Shown in pieces: positions 37,601 to 49,633 of a stretch of 64,000 nt of DNA; the stretch's first letter is position 1, and each line of letters starts with the position of its first letter. The notes under the pieces are model-generated. The model had not been told where the DNA came from. It saw nothing but the letters and a program-made list of their open reading frames with translations, and did not search any database. A program made the translations under genes and the position numbers. This DNA is from Synchiropus splendidus (lineage: Eukaryota; Chordata; Actinopteri; Syngnathiformes; Callionymidae). The DNA lies in contig NC_071350.1 in NCBI RefSeq assembly GCF_027744825.2, positions 186,001 through 250,000 of the forward strand, written 5' to 3'.

Positions 37601-38352
37601 GCCATAACTTTTCAGGGAAGCTTCAGAACATGAAATTTTAACCTCCCACTATAGCAGAAAGGGTCTTTCTAGTAGTTGCACATCAAATCTAAACTGTCTG
37701 AAGTGTTTTTCCAAAGTTATCAACACTTTTATGTTTGGCGTTCCGAAACCCACCTTATCTCAGGCTGAAAAGCGTTTTTACGCATTGTGCCATAACTTTT
37801 CAGGGAAGCTTCAGAACATGAAATTTTAACCTCCCACTATAGCAGAAAGGGTCTTTCTAGTAGTTGCACATCAAATCTAAACTGTCTGAAGTGTTTTTCC
37901 AAAGTTATCAACACTTTTATGTTTGGCGTTCCGAAACCCACCTTATCTCAGGCTGAAAAGCGTTTTTGTGCATTGTGCCATAACTTTTCAGGGAAGCTTC
38001 AGAACATGAAATTTTAACCTCCCACTATAGCAGAAAGGGTCTTTCTAGTAGTTGCACATCAAATCTAAGCTGTCTGAAGTGTTTTTCAAAAGTTATCAAC
38101 ACTTTTATGTTTGGCGTTCCGAAACCCACCTTATCTCAGGCTGAAAAGCGTTTTTGTGCATTGTGCCATAACTTTTCAGGAAAGCTTCAGAACATGAAAT
38201 TTTAACCTCCCACTATAGCAGAAAGGGTCTTTCTAGTAGTTGCACATCAAATCTAAACTGTCTGAAGTGTTTTTCCAAAGTTATCAACACTTTTATGTTT
38301 GGCGTTCCGAAACCCACCTTATCTCAGGCTGAAAAGCGTTTTTGTGCATTGT

Positions 38353-38541
38353 GCCATAACTTTTCAGGAAAGCTTCAGAACATGAAATTTTAACCTCCCA
38401 CTATAGCAGAAAGGGTCTTTCTAGTAGTTGCACATCAAATCTAAACTGTCTGAAGTGTTTTTCCAAAGTTATCAACACTTTTATGTTTGGCGTTCCGAAA
38501 CCCACCTTATCTCAGGCTGAAAAGCGTTTTTTACGCATTGT
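38353..38541 (+). repeat. The single 189-bp monomer (M205), extra T
   Basis: The T run before ACGC has six T (38527-38532) where every other copy I checked has five. This is the only length change in 64 kb and shifts the 188-bp register by one from 38542 on. A homopolymer is a common place both for true slippage and for a consensus error in long-read assembly, and I cannot distinguish the two. Confidence 0.93.
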
Positions 38542-38729
38542 GCCATAACTTTTCAGGGAAGCTTCAGAACATGAAATTTTAACCTCCCACTATAGCAAAA
38601 AGGGTCTTTCTAGTAGGTGCACATCAAATCTAAGCTCTCTGAAGTGTTTTTCGAAAGTTATCAACACTTTTATGTTTGGCGTTCCGAAACCCACCTTATC
38701 TCAGGCTGAAAAGCGTTTTTGTGCATTGT

Positions 38730-39481
38730 GCCATAACTTTTCAGGAAAGCTTCAGAACATGAAATTTTAACCTCCCACTATAGCAGAAAGGGTCTTTCTA
38801 GTAGTTGCACATCAAATCTAAACTGTCTGAAGTGTTTTTCCAAAGTTATCAACACTTTTATGTTTGGCGTTCCGAAACCCACCTTATCTCAGGCTGAAAA
38901 GCGTTTTTGTGCATTGTGCCATAACTTTTCAGGGAAGCTTCAGAACATGAAATTTTAACCTCCCACTATAGCAGAAAGGGTCTTTCTAGTAGTTGCACAT
39001 CAAATCTAAGCTGTCTGAAGTGTTTTTCAAAAGTTATCAACACTTTTATGTTTGGCGTTCCGAAACCCACCTTATCTCAGGCTGAAAAGCGTTTTTGTGC
39101 ATTGTGCCATAACTTTTCAGGAAAGCTTCAGAACATGAAATTTTAACCTCCCACTATAGCAGAAAGGGTCTTTCTAGTAGTTGCACATCAAATCTAAACT
39201 GTCTGAAGTGTTTTTCCAAAGTTATCAACACTTTTATGTTTGGCGTTCCGAAACCCACCTTATCTCAGGCTGAAAAGCGTTTTTACGCATTGTGCCATAA
39301 CTTTTCAGGGAAGCTTCAGAACATGAAATTTTAACCTCCCACTATAGCAGAAAGGGTCTTTCTAGTAGGTGCACATCAAATCTAAGCTCTCTGAAGTGTT
39401 TTTCGAAAGTTATCAACACTTTTATGTTTGGCGTTCCGAAACCCACCTTATCTCAGGCTGAAAAGCGTTTTTGTGCATTGT
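38730..39481 (+). repeat. E-D-B-C tetramer, copy 1 (752 bp)
   Basis: M207-M210 run E(A17)-D-B(A17)-C. By eye they appear identical to the following 752 bp, so this is one of the youngest duplications in the window. The preceding M203-M206 resemble the unit but run D-E-B-C. Confidence 0.82.
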
Positions 39482-40233
39482 GCCATAACTTTTCAGGAAA
39501 GCTTCAGAACATGAAATTTTAACCTCCCACTATAGCAGAAAGGGTCTTTCTAGTAGTTGCACATCAAATCTAAACTGTCTGAAGTGTTTTTCCAAAGTTA
39601 TCAACACTTTTATGTTTGGCGTTCCGAAACCCACCTTATCTCAGGCTGAAAAGCGTTTTTGTGCATTGTGCCATAACTTTTCAGGGAAGCTTCAGAACAT
39701 GAAATTTTAACCTCCCACTATAGCAGAAAGGGTCTTTCTAGTAGTTGCACATCAAATCTAAGCTGTCTGAAGTGTTTTTCAAAAGTTATCAACACTTTTA
39801 TGTTTGGCGTTCCGAAACCCACCTTATCTCAGGCTGAAAAGCGTTTTTGTGCATTGTGCCATAACTTTTCAGGAAAGCTTCAGAACATGAAATTTTAACC
39901 TCCCACTATAGCAGAAAGGGTCTTTCTAGTAGTTGCACATCAAATCTAAACTGTCTGAAGTGTTTTTCCAAAGTTATCAACACTTTTATGTTTGGCGTTC
40001 CGAAACCCACCTTATCTCAGGCTGAAAAGCGTTTTTACGCATTGTGCCATAACTTTTCAGGGAAGCTTCAGAACATGAAATTTTAACCTCCCACTATAGC
40101 AGAAAGGGTCTTTCTAGTAGGTGCACATCAAATCTAAGCTCTCTGAAGTGTTTTTCGAAAGTTATCAACACTTTTATGTTTGGCGTTCCGAAACCCACCT
40201 TATCTCAGGCTGAAAAGCGTTTTTGTGCATTGT
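39482..40233 (+). repeat. E-D-B-C tetramer, copy 2 (752 bp)
   Basis: M211-M214 repeat 38730-39481 with no difference that I can find by eye at diagnostic or other positions. It is followed by two E monomers, the second heavily marked by private changes (40471, the run of G at 40481-40484, and GCGTTTATTTGC near 40595). Confidence 0.82.
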
Positions 40234-43200
40234 GCCATAACTTTTCAGGGAAGCTTCAGAACATGAAATTTTAACCTCCCACTATAGCAGAAAGGGTCTT
40301 TCTAGTAGTTGCACATCAAATCTAAACTGTCTGAAGTGTTTTTCCAAAGTTATCAACACTTTTATGTTTGGCGTTCCGAAACCCACCTTATCTCAGGCTG
40401 AAAAGCGTTTTTGTGCATTGTGCCATAACTTTTCAGGGAAGCTTCAGAACATGAAATTTTAACCTCCCACGATAGCAGAAGGGGTCTTTCTAGTAGTTGC
40501 ACATCAAATCTAAACTGTCTGAAGTGTTTTTCCAAAGTTATCAACACTTTTATGTTTGGCGTTCCGAAACCCACCTTATCTCAGGCTGAAAAGCGTTTAT
40601 TTGCATTGTGCCATAACTTTTCAGGGAAGCTTCAGAACATGAAATTTTAACCTCCCACTGTAGCAGAAAGGGTCTTTCTAGTAGTTGCATATCAAATCTA
40701 AGCTGTCTGAAGTGTTTTTCAAAAGTTATCAACACTTTTATGTTTGGCGTTCCGAAACCCACCTTATCTCAGGCTGAAAAGCGTTTTTGTGCATTGTGCC
40801 ATAACTTTTCAGGGAAGCTTCAGAACATGAAATTTTAACCTCCCACTATAGCAGAAAGGGTCTTTCTAGTAGTTGCATATCAAATCTAAGCTGTCTGAAG
40901 TGTTTTTCAAAAGTTATCAACACTTTTATGTTTGGCGTTCCGAAACCCACCTTATCTCAGGCTGAAAAGCGTTTTTGTGCATTGTGCCATAACTTTTCAG
41001 GAAAGCTTCAGAACATGAAATTTTAACCTCCCACTATAGCAGAAAGGGTCTTTCTAGTAGTTGCACATCAAATCTAAACTGTCTGAAGTGTTTTTCCAAA
41101 GTTATCAACACTTTTATGTTTGGCGTTCCGAAACCCACCTTATCTCAGGCTGAAAAGCGTTTTTGTGCATTGTGCCATAACTTTTCAGGGAAGCTTCAGA
41201 ACATGAAATTTTAACCTCCCACTATAGCAGAAAGGGACTTTCTAGTAGTTGCACATCAAATCTAAGCTGTCTGAAGTGTTTTTCAAAAGTTATCAACACT
41301 TTTATGTTTGGCGTTCCGAAACCCACCTTATCTCAGGCTGAAAAGCGTTTTTGTGCATTGTGCCATAACTTTTCAGGAAAGCTTCAGAACATGAAATTTT
41401 AACCTCCCACTATAGCAGAAAGGGTCTTTCTAGTAGTTGCACATCAAATCTAAACTGTCTGAAGTGTTTTTCCAAAGTTATCAACACTTTTATGTTTGGC
41501 GTTCCGAAACCCACCTTATCTCAGGCTGAAAAGCGTTTTTACGCATTGTGCCATAACTTTTCAGGGAAGCTTCAGAACATGAAATTTTAACCTCCCACTA
41601 TAGCAGAAAGGGTCTTTCTAGTAGGTGCACATCAAATCTAAGCTCTCTGAAGTGTTTTTCGAAAGTTATCAACACTTTTATGTTTGGCGTTCCGAAACCC
41701 ACCTTATCTCAGGCTGAAAAGCGTTTTTGTGCATTGTGCCATAACTTTTCAGGGAAGCTTCAGAACATGAAATTTTAACCTCCCACTATAGCAGAAAGGG
41801 TCTTTCTAGTAGTTGCACATCAAATCTAAACTGTCTGAAGTGTTTTTCCAAAGTTATTAACACTTTTATGTTTGGCGTTCCGAAACCCACCTTATCTCAG
41901 GCTGAAAAGCGTTTTTGTGCATTGTGCCATAACTTTTCAGGAAAGCTTCAGACCATGAAATTTTAACCTCCCACTAAAGCAGAAAGGGTCTTTCTAGTAG
42001 GTGCACATCAAATCTAAGCTCTCTGAAGTGTTTTTCGAAAGTTATCAACACTTTTATGTTTGGCGTTCCGAAACCCACCTTATCTCAGGCTGAAAAGCGT
42101 TTTTGTGCATTGTGCCATAACTTTTCAGGGAAGCTTCAGAACATGAAATTTTAACCTCCCACTATAGCAGAAAGGGTCTTTCTAGTAGTTGCACATCAAA
42201 TCTAAACTGTCTGAAGTGTTTTTCCAAAGTTATTAACACTTTTATGTTTGGCGTTCCGAAACCCACCTTATCTCAGGCTGAAAAGCGTTTTTGTGCATTG
42301 TGCCATAACTTTTCAGGGAAGCTTCAGAACATGAAATTTTAACCTCCCACTATAGCAGAAAGGGTCTTTCTAGTAGTTGCACATCAAATCTAAACTGTCT
42401 GAAGTGTTTTTCCAAAGTTATCAACACTTTTATGTTTGGCGTTCCGAAACCCACCTTATCTCAGGCTGAAAAGCGTTTTTGTGCATTGTGCCATAACTTT
42501 TCAGGGAAGCTTCAGAACATGAAATTTTAACCTCCCACTATAGCAGAAAGGGTCTTTCTAGTAGTTGCACATCAAATCTAAGCTGTCTGAAGTGTTTTTC
42601 AAAAGTTATCAACACTTTTATGTTTGGCGTTCCGAAACCCACCTTATCTCAGGCTGAAAAGCGTTTTTGTGCATTGTGCCATAACTTTTCAGGAAAGCTT
42701 CAGAACATGAAATTTTAACCTCCCACTATAGCAGAAAGGGTCTTTCTAGTAGTTGCACATCAAATCTAAACTGTCTGAAGTGTTTTTCCAAAGTTATCAA
42801 CACTTTTATGTTTGGCGTTCCGAAACCCACCTTATCTCAGGCTGAAAAGCGTTTTTACGCATTGTGCCATAACTTTTCAGGGAAGCTTCAGAACATGAAA
42901 TTTTAACCTCCCACTATAGCAGAAAGGGTCTTTCTAGTAGGTGCACATCAAATCTAAGCTCTCTGAAGTGTTTTTCGAAAGTTATCAACACTTTTATGTT
43001 TGGCGTTCCGAAACCCACCTTATCTCAGGCTGAAAAGCGTTTTTGTGCATTGTGCCATAACTTTTCAGGAAAGCTTCAGAACATGAAATTTTAACCTCCC
43101 ACTATAGCAGAAAGGGTCTTTCTAGTAGTTGCACATCAAATCTAAACTGTCTGAAGTGTTTTTCCAAAGTTATTAACACTTTTATGTTTGGCGTTCCGAA

Positions 43201-43241
43201 ACCCACCTTATCTCAGGCTGAAAAGCGTTTTTGTGCATTGT

Positions 43242-46200
43242 GCCATAACTTTTCAGGGAAGCTTCAGAACATGAAATTTTAACCTCCCACTATAGCAGAA
43301 AGGGTCTTTCTAGTAGTTGCACATCAAATCTAAACTGTCTGAAGTGTTTTTCCAAAGTTATCAACACTTTTATGTTTGGCGTTCCGAAACCCACCTTATC
43401 TCAGGCTGAAAAGCGTTTTTGTGCATTGTGCCATAACTTTTCAGGGAAGCTTCAGAACATGAAATTTTAACCTCCCACTATAGCAGAAAGGGTCTTTCTA
43501 GTAGTTGCATATCAAATCTAAGCTGTCTGAAGTGTTTTTCAAAAGTTATCAACACTTTTATGTTTGGCGTTCCGAAACCCACCTTATCTCAGGCTGAAAA
43601 GCGTTTTTGTGCATTGTGCCATAACTTTTCAGGAAAGCTTCAGAACATGAAATTTTAACCTCCCACTATAGCAGAAAGGGTCTTTCTAGTAGTTGCACAT
43701 CAAATCTAAACTGTCTGAAGTGTTTTTCCAAAGTTATCAACACTTTTATGTTTGGCGTTCCGAAACCCACCTTATCTCAGGCTGAAAAGCGTTTTTGTGC
43801 ATTGTGCCATAACTTTTCAGGGAAGCTTCAGAACATGAAATTTTAACCTCCCACTATAGCAGAAAGGGTCTTTCTAGTAGTTGCACATCAAATCTAAACT
43901 GTCTGAAGTGTTTTTCCAAAGTTATTAACACTTTTATGTTTGGCGTTCCGAAACCCACCTTATCTCAGGCTGAAAAGCGTTTTTGTGCATTGTGCCATAA
44001 CTTTTCAGGAAAGCTTCAGAACATGAAATTTTAACCTCCCACTATAGCAGAAAGGGTCTTTCTAGTAGGTGCACATCAAATCTAAGCTCTCTGAAGTGTT
44101 TTTCGAAAGTTATCAACACTTTTATGTTTGGCGTTCCGAAACCCACCTTATCTCAGGCTGAAAAGCGTTTTTGTGCATTGTGCCATAACTTTTCAGGGAA
44201 GCTTCAGAACATGAAATTTTAACCTCCCACTATAGCAGAAAGGGTCTTTCTAGTAGTTGCACATCAAATCTAAACTGTCTGAAGTGTTTTTCCAAAGTTA
44301 TCAACACTTTTATGTTTGGCGTTCCGAAACCCACCTTATCTCAGGCTGAAAAGCGTTTTTACGCATTGTGCCATAACTTTTCAGGGAACCTTCAGAACAT
44401 GAAATTTTAACCTCCCACTATAGCAGAAAGGGTCTTTCTAGTAGGTGCACATCAAATCTAAGCTGTCTGAAGTGTTTTTCGAAAGTTATCAACACTTTTA
44501 TGTTTGGCGTTCCGAAACCCACCTTATCTCAGGCTGAAAAGCGTTTTTGTGCATTGTGCCATAACTTTTCAGGGAAGCTTCAGAACATGAAATTTTAACC
44601 TCCCACTATAGCAGAAAGGGTCTTTCTAGTAGTTGCACATCAAATCTAAACTGTCTGAAGTGTTTTTCCAAAGTTATTAACACTTTTATGTTTGGCGTTC
44701 CGAAACCCACCTTATCTCAGGCTGAAAAGCGTTTTTGTGCATTGTGCCATAACTTTTCAGGGAAGCTTCAGAACATGAAATTTTAACCTCCCACTATAGC
44801 AGAAAGGGTCTTTCTAGTAGTTACACATCAAATCTAAACTGTCTGAAGTGTTTTTCCAAAGTTATTAACACTTTTATGTTTGGCGTTCGGAAACCCACCT
44901 TATCTCAGGCTGAAAAGCGTTTTTGTGCATTGTGCCATAACTTTTCAGGGAAGCTTCAGAACATGAAATTTTAACCTCCCACTATAGCAGAAAGGGTCTT
45001 TCTAGTAGTTGCACATCAAATCTAAACTGTCTGAAGTGTTTTTCCAAAGTTATCAACACTTTTATGTTTGGCGTTCCGAAACCCACCTTATCTCAGGCTG
45101 AAAAGCGTTTTTACGCATTGTGCCATAACTTTTCAGGGAAGCTTCAGAACATGAAATTTTAACCTCCCACTATAGCAAAAAGGGTCTTTCTAGTAGGTGC
45201 ACATCAAATCTAAGCTGTCTGAAGTGTTTTTCGAAAGTTATCAACACTTTTATGTTTGGCGTTCCGAAACCCACCTTATCTCAGGCAGAAAAGCGTTTTT
45301 GTGCATTGTGCCATAACTTTTCAGGGAAGCTTCAGAACATGACATTTTAACCTCCCACTATAGCAGAAAGGGTCTTTCAAGTAGTTGCACATCAAATCTA
45401 AGCTGTCTGAAGTGTTTTTCAAAAGTTATCAACACTTTTATGTTTGGCGTTCCGAAACCCACCTTATCTCAGGCTGAAAAGCGTTTTTGTGCATTGTGCC
45501 ATAACTTTTCAGGAAAGCTTCAGAACATGAAATTTTAACCTCCCACTATAGCAGAAAGGGTCTTTCTAGTAGGTGCACATCAAATCTAAGCTCTCTGAAG
45601 TGTTTTTCGAAAGTTATCAACACTTTTATGTTTGGCGTTCCGAAACCCACCTTATCTCAGGCTGAAAAGCGTTTTTGTGCATTGTGCCATAACTTTTCAG
45701 GGAAGCTACAGAACATGAAATTTTAACCTCCCACTATAGCAGAAAGGGCCTTTCTAGTAGTTGCACATCAAATCTAAACTGTCTGAAGTGTTTTTCCAAA
45801 GTTATTAACACTTTTATGTTTGGCGTTCCGAAACCCACCTTATCTCAGGCTGAAAAGCGTTTTTGTGCATTGTGCCATAACTTTTCAGGGAAGCTTCAGA
45901 ACATGAAATTTTAACCTCCCACTATAGCAGAAAGGGTCTTTCTAGTAGTTGCACATCAAATCTAAACTGTCTGAAGTGTTTTTCCAAAGTTATTAACACT
46001 TTTATGTTTGGCGTTCCGAAACCCACCTTATCTCAGGCTGAAAAGCGTTTTTGTGCATTGTGCCATAACTTTTCAGGGAAGCTTCAGAACATGAAATTTT
46101 AACCTCCCACTATAGCAGAAAGGGTCTTTCTAGTAGTTGCACATCAAATCTAAACTGTCTGAAGTGTTTTTCCAAAGTTATTAACACTTTTATGTTTGGC

Positions 46201-49200
46201 GTTCCGAAACCCACCTTATCTCAGGCTGAAAAGCGTTTTTGTGCATTGTGCCATAACTTTTCAGGGAAGCTTCAGAACATGAAATTTTAACCTCCCACTA
46301 TAGCAGAAAGGGTCTTTCTAGTAGTTGCACATCAAATCTAAACTGTCTGAAGTGTTTTTCCAAAGTTATCAACACTTTTATGTTTGGCGTTCCGAAACCC
46401 ACCTTATCTCAGGCTGAAAAGCGTTTTTACGCATTGTGCCATAACTTTTCAGGGAAGCTTCAGAACATGAAATTTTAACCTCCCACTATAGCAGAAAGGG
46501 TCTTTCTAGTAGGTGCACATCAAATCTAAGCTGTCTGAAGTGTTTTTCGAAAGTTATCAACACTTTTATGTTTGGCGTTCCGAAACCCACCTTATCTCAG
46601 GCTGAAAAGCGTTTTTGTGCATTGTGCCATAACTTTTCAGGGAAGCTTCAGAACATGAAATTTTAACCTCCCACTATAGCAGAAAGGGTCTTTCTAGTAG
46701 TTGCACATCAAATCTAAGCTGTCTGAAGTGTTTTTCAAAAGTTATCAACACTTTTATGTTTGGCGTTCCGAAACCCACCTTATCTCAGGCTGAAAAGCGT
46801 TTTTGTGCATTGTGCCATAACTTTTCAGGAAAGCTTCAGAACATGAAATTTTAACCTCCCACTATAGCAGAAAGGGTCTTTCTAGTAGTTGCACATCAAA
46901 TCTAAACTGTCTGAAGTGTTTTTCCAAAGTTATCAACACTTTTATGTTTGGCGTTCCGAAACCCACCTTATCTCAGGCTGAAAAGCGTTTTTACGCATTG
47001 TGCCATAACTTTTCAGGGAAGCTTCAGAACATGAAATTTTAACCTCCCACTATAGCAGAAAGGGTCTTTCTAGTAGGTGCACATCAAATCTAAGCTCTCT
47101 GAAGTGTTTTTCGAAAGTTATCAACACTTTTATGTTTGGCGTTCCGAAACCCACCTTATCTCAGGCTGAAAAGCGTTTTTGTGCATTGTGCCATAACTTT
47201 TCAGGAAAGCTTCAAAACATGAAATTTTAACCTCCCACTATAGCAGAAAGGGTCTTTCTAGTAGTTGCACATCAAATCTAAACTGTCTGAAGTGTTTTTC
47301 CAAAGTTATTAACACTTTTATGTTTGGCGTTCCGAAACCCACCTTATCTCAGGCTGAAAAGCGTTTTTGTGCATTGTGCCATAACTTTTCAGGGAAGCTT
47401 CAGAACATGAAATTTTAACCTCCCACTATAGCAGAAAGGGTCTTTCTAGTAGTTGCACATCAAATCTAAACTGTCTGAAGTGTTTTTCCAAAGTTATCAA
47501 CACTTTTATGTTTGGCGTTCCGAAACCCACCTTATCTCAGGCTGAAAAGCGTTTTTACGCATTGTGCCATAACTTTTCAGGGAAGCTTCAGAACATGAAA
47601 TTTTAACCTCCCACTATAGCAGAAAGGGTCTTTCTAGTAGGTGCACATCAAATCTAAGCTCTCTGAAGTGTTTTTCGAAAGTTATCAACACTTTTATGTT
47701 TGGCGTTCCGAAACCCACCTTATCTCAGGCTGAAAAGCGTTTTTGTGCATTGTGCCATAACTTTTCAGGGAGGCTTCAGAACATGAAATTTTAACCTCCC
47801 ACTATAGCAGAAAGGGTCTTTCTAGTAGTTGCACATCAAATCTAAACTGTCTGAAGTGTTTTTCCAAAGTTATTAACACTTTTATGTTTGGCGTTCCGAA
47901 ACCCACCTTATCTCAGGCTGAAAAGCGTTTTTGTGCATTGTGCCATAACTTTTCAGGAAAGCTTCAGAACATGAAATTTTAACCTCCCACTATAGCAGAA
48001 AGGGTCTTTCTAGTAGTTGCACATCAAATCTAAACTGTCTGAAGTGTTTTTCCAAAGTTATCAACACTTTTATGTTTGGCGTTCCGAAACCCACCTTATC
48101 TCAGGCTGAAAAGCGTTTTTACGCATTGTGCCATAACTTTTCAGGGAAGCTTCAGAACATGAAATTTTAACCTCCCACTATAGCAGAAAGGGTCTTTCTA
48201 GTAGGTGCACATCAAATCTAAGCTCTCTGAAGTGTTTTTCGAAAGTTATCAACACTTTTATGTTTGGCGTTCCGAAACCCACCTTATCTCAGGCTGAAAA
48301 GCGTTTTTGTGCATTGTGCCATAACTTTTCAGGAAAGCTTCAGAACATGAAATTTTAACCTCCCACTATAGCAGAAAGGGTCTTTCTAGTAGTTGCACAT
48401 CAAATCTAAACTGTCTGAAGTGTTTTTCCAAAGTTATTAACACTTTTATGTTTGGCGTTCCGAAACCCACCTTATCTCAGGCTGAAAAGCGTTTTTGTGC
48501 ATTGTGCCATAACTTTTCAGGGAAGCTTCAGAACATGAAATTTTAACCTCCCACTATAGCAGAAAGGGTCTTTCTAGTAGTTGCACATCAAATCTAAACT
48601 GTCTGAAGTGTTTTTCCAAAGTTGTCAACACTTTTATGTTTGGCGTTCCGAAACCCACCTTATCTCAGGCTGAAAAGCGTTTTTGTGCATTGTGCCATAA
48701 CTTTTCAGGGAAGCTTCAGAACATGAAATTTTAACCTCCCACTATAGCAGAAAGGGTCTTTCTAGTAGTTGCACATCAAATCTAAGCTGTCTGAAGTGTT
48801 TTTCAAAAGTTATCAACACTTTTATGTTTGGCGTTCCGAAACCCACCTTATCTCAGGCTGAAAAGCGTTTTTGTGCATTGTGCCATAACTTTTCAGGGAA
48901 GCTTCAGAACATGAAATTTTAACCTCCCACTATAGCAGAAAGGGTCTTTCTAGTAGTTGCACATCAAATCTAAACTGTCTGAAGTGTTTTTCCAAAGTTA
49001 TCAACACTTTTATGTTTGGCGTTCCGAAACCCACCTTATCTCAGGCTGAAAAGCGTTTTTGTGCATTGTGCCATAACTTTTCAGGGAAGCTTCAGAACAT
49101 GAAATTTTAACCTCCCACTATAGCAGAAAGGGTCTTTCTAGTAGTTGCACATCAAATCTAAGCTGTCTGAAGTGTTTTTCAAAAGTTATCAACACTTTTA

Positions 49201-49633
49201 TGTTTGGCGTTCCGAAACCCACCTTATCTCAGGCTGAAAAGCGTTTTTGTGCATTGTGCCATAACTTTTCAGGAAAGCTTCAGAACATGAAATTTTAACC
49301 TCCCACTATAGCAGAAAGGGTCTTTCTAGTAGTTGCACATCAAATCTAAACTGTCTGAAGTGTTTTTCCAAAGTTATCAACACTTTTATGTTTGGCGTTC
49401 CGAAACCCACCTTATCTCAGGCTGAAAAGCGTTTTTACGCATTGTGCCATAACTTTTCAGGGAAGCTTCAGAACATGAAATTTTAACCTCCCACTATAGC
49501 AGAAAGGGTCTTTCTAGTAGGTGCACATCAAATCTAAGCTCTCTGAAGTGTTTTTCGAAAGTTATCAACACTTTTATGTTTGGCGTTCCGAAACCCACCT
49601 TATCTCAGGCTGAAAAGCGTTTTTGTGCATTGT
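43242..49633 (+). repeat. 34-monomer higher-order block, copy 1 (6392 bp)
   Basis: M231-M264 form the largest repeated block. Private markers are GCATATC in M232, C at 44389, A at 44823, G at 44889, A at 45178, A at 45287, C at 45343, A at 45379, A at 45708, C at 45749 and A at 47215. Those from 44389 to 45749 recur at +6392 bp (34 x 188), and the one at 47215 recurs at +6956 (37 x 188). A private G at 47772 (AGGCTT) is confined to this copy. Confidence 0.9.

Larger units (their letters stand above)
37601..43241 (+). repeat. Array zone 6: E-D-B-C tetramer domain (M201-M230)
   Basis: Thirty monomers (5641 bp, including the only 189-bp copy) centre on the order E-D-B-C, in which E and B usually carry A17 and C carries C96 with G17. 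The clearest tetramers are at 38730-40233. Towards the right edge A and A17-C copies enter. Local oddities are two adjacent D copies (40610-40985), both with GCATATC for GCACATC, and the changes at 40471 and 40660 that remove a reverse-strand stop. Confidence 0.8.

Noticed and set aside
40362..40574. 70-codon minus-strand open frame
   Set aside because: It lies wholly within the satellite and starts at a GTG. It is open only because T-to-G at 40471 changes the reverse-strand TAG that closes this frame in ordinary monomers. It has no codon signature or domain, and the 188-bp period rotates the frame at each copy.
40550..40762. Second 70-codon minus-strand open frame, similar to the first
   Set aside because: The same frame one monomer along, opened by an independent A-to-G at 40660 in the same TAG. 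The similarity comes from the tandem repeat, not from a gene family. Two adjacent losses are a mild curiosity only.
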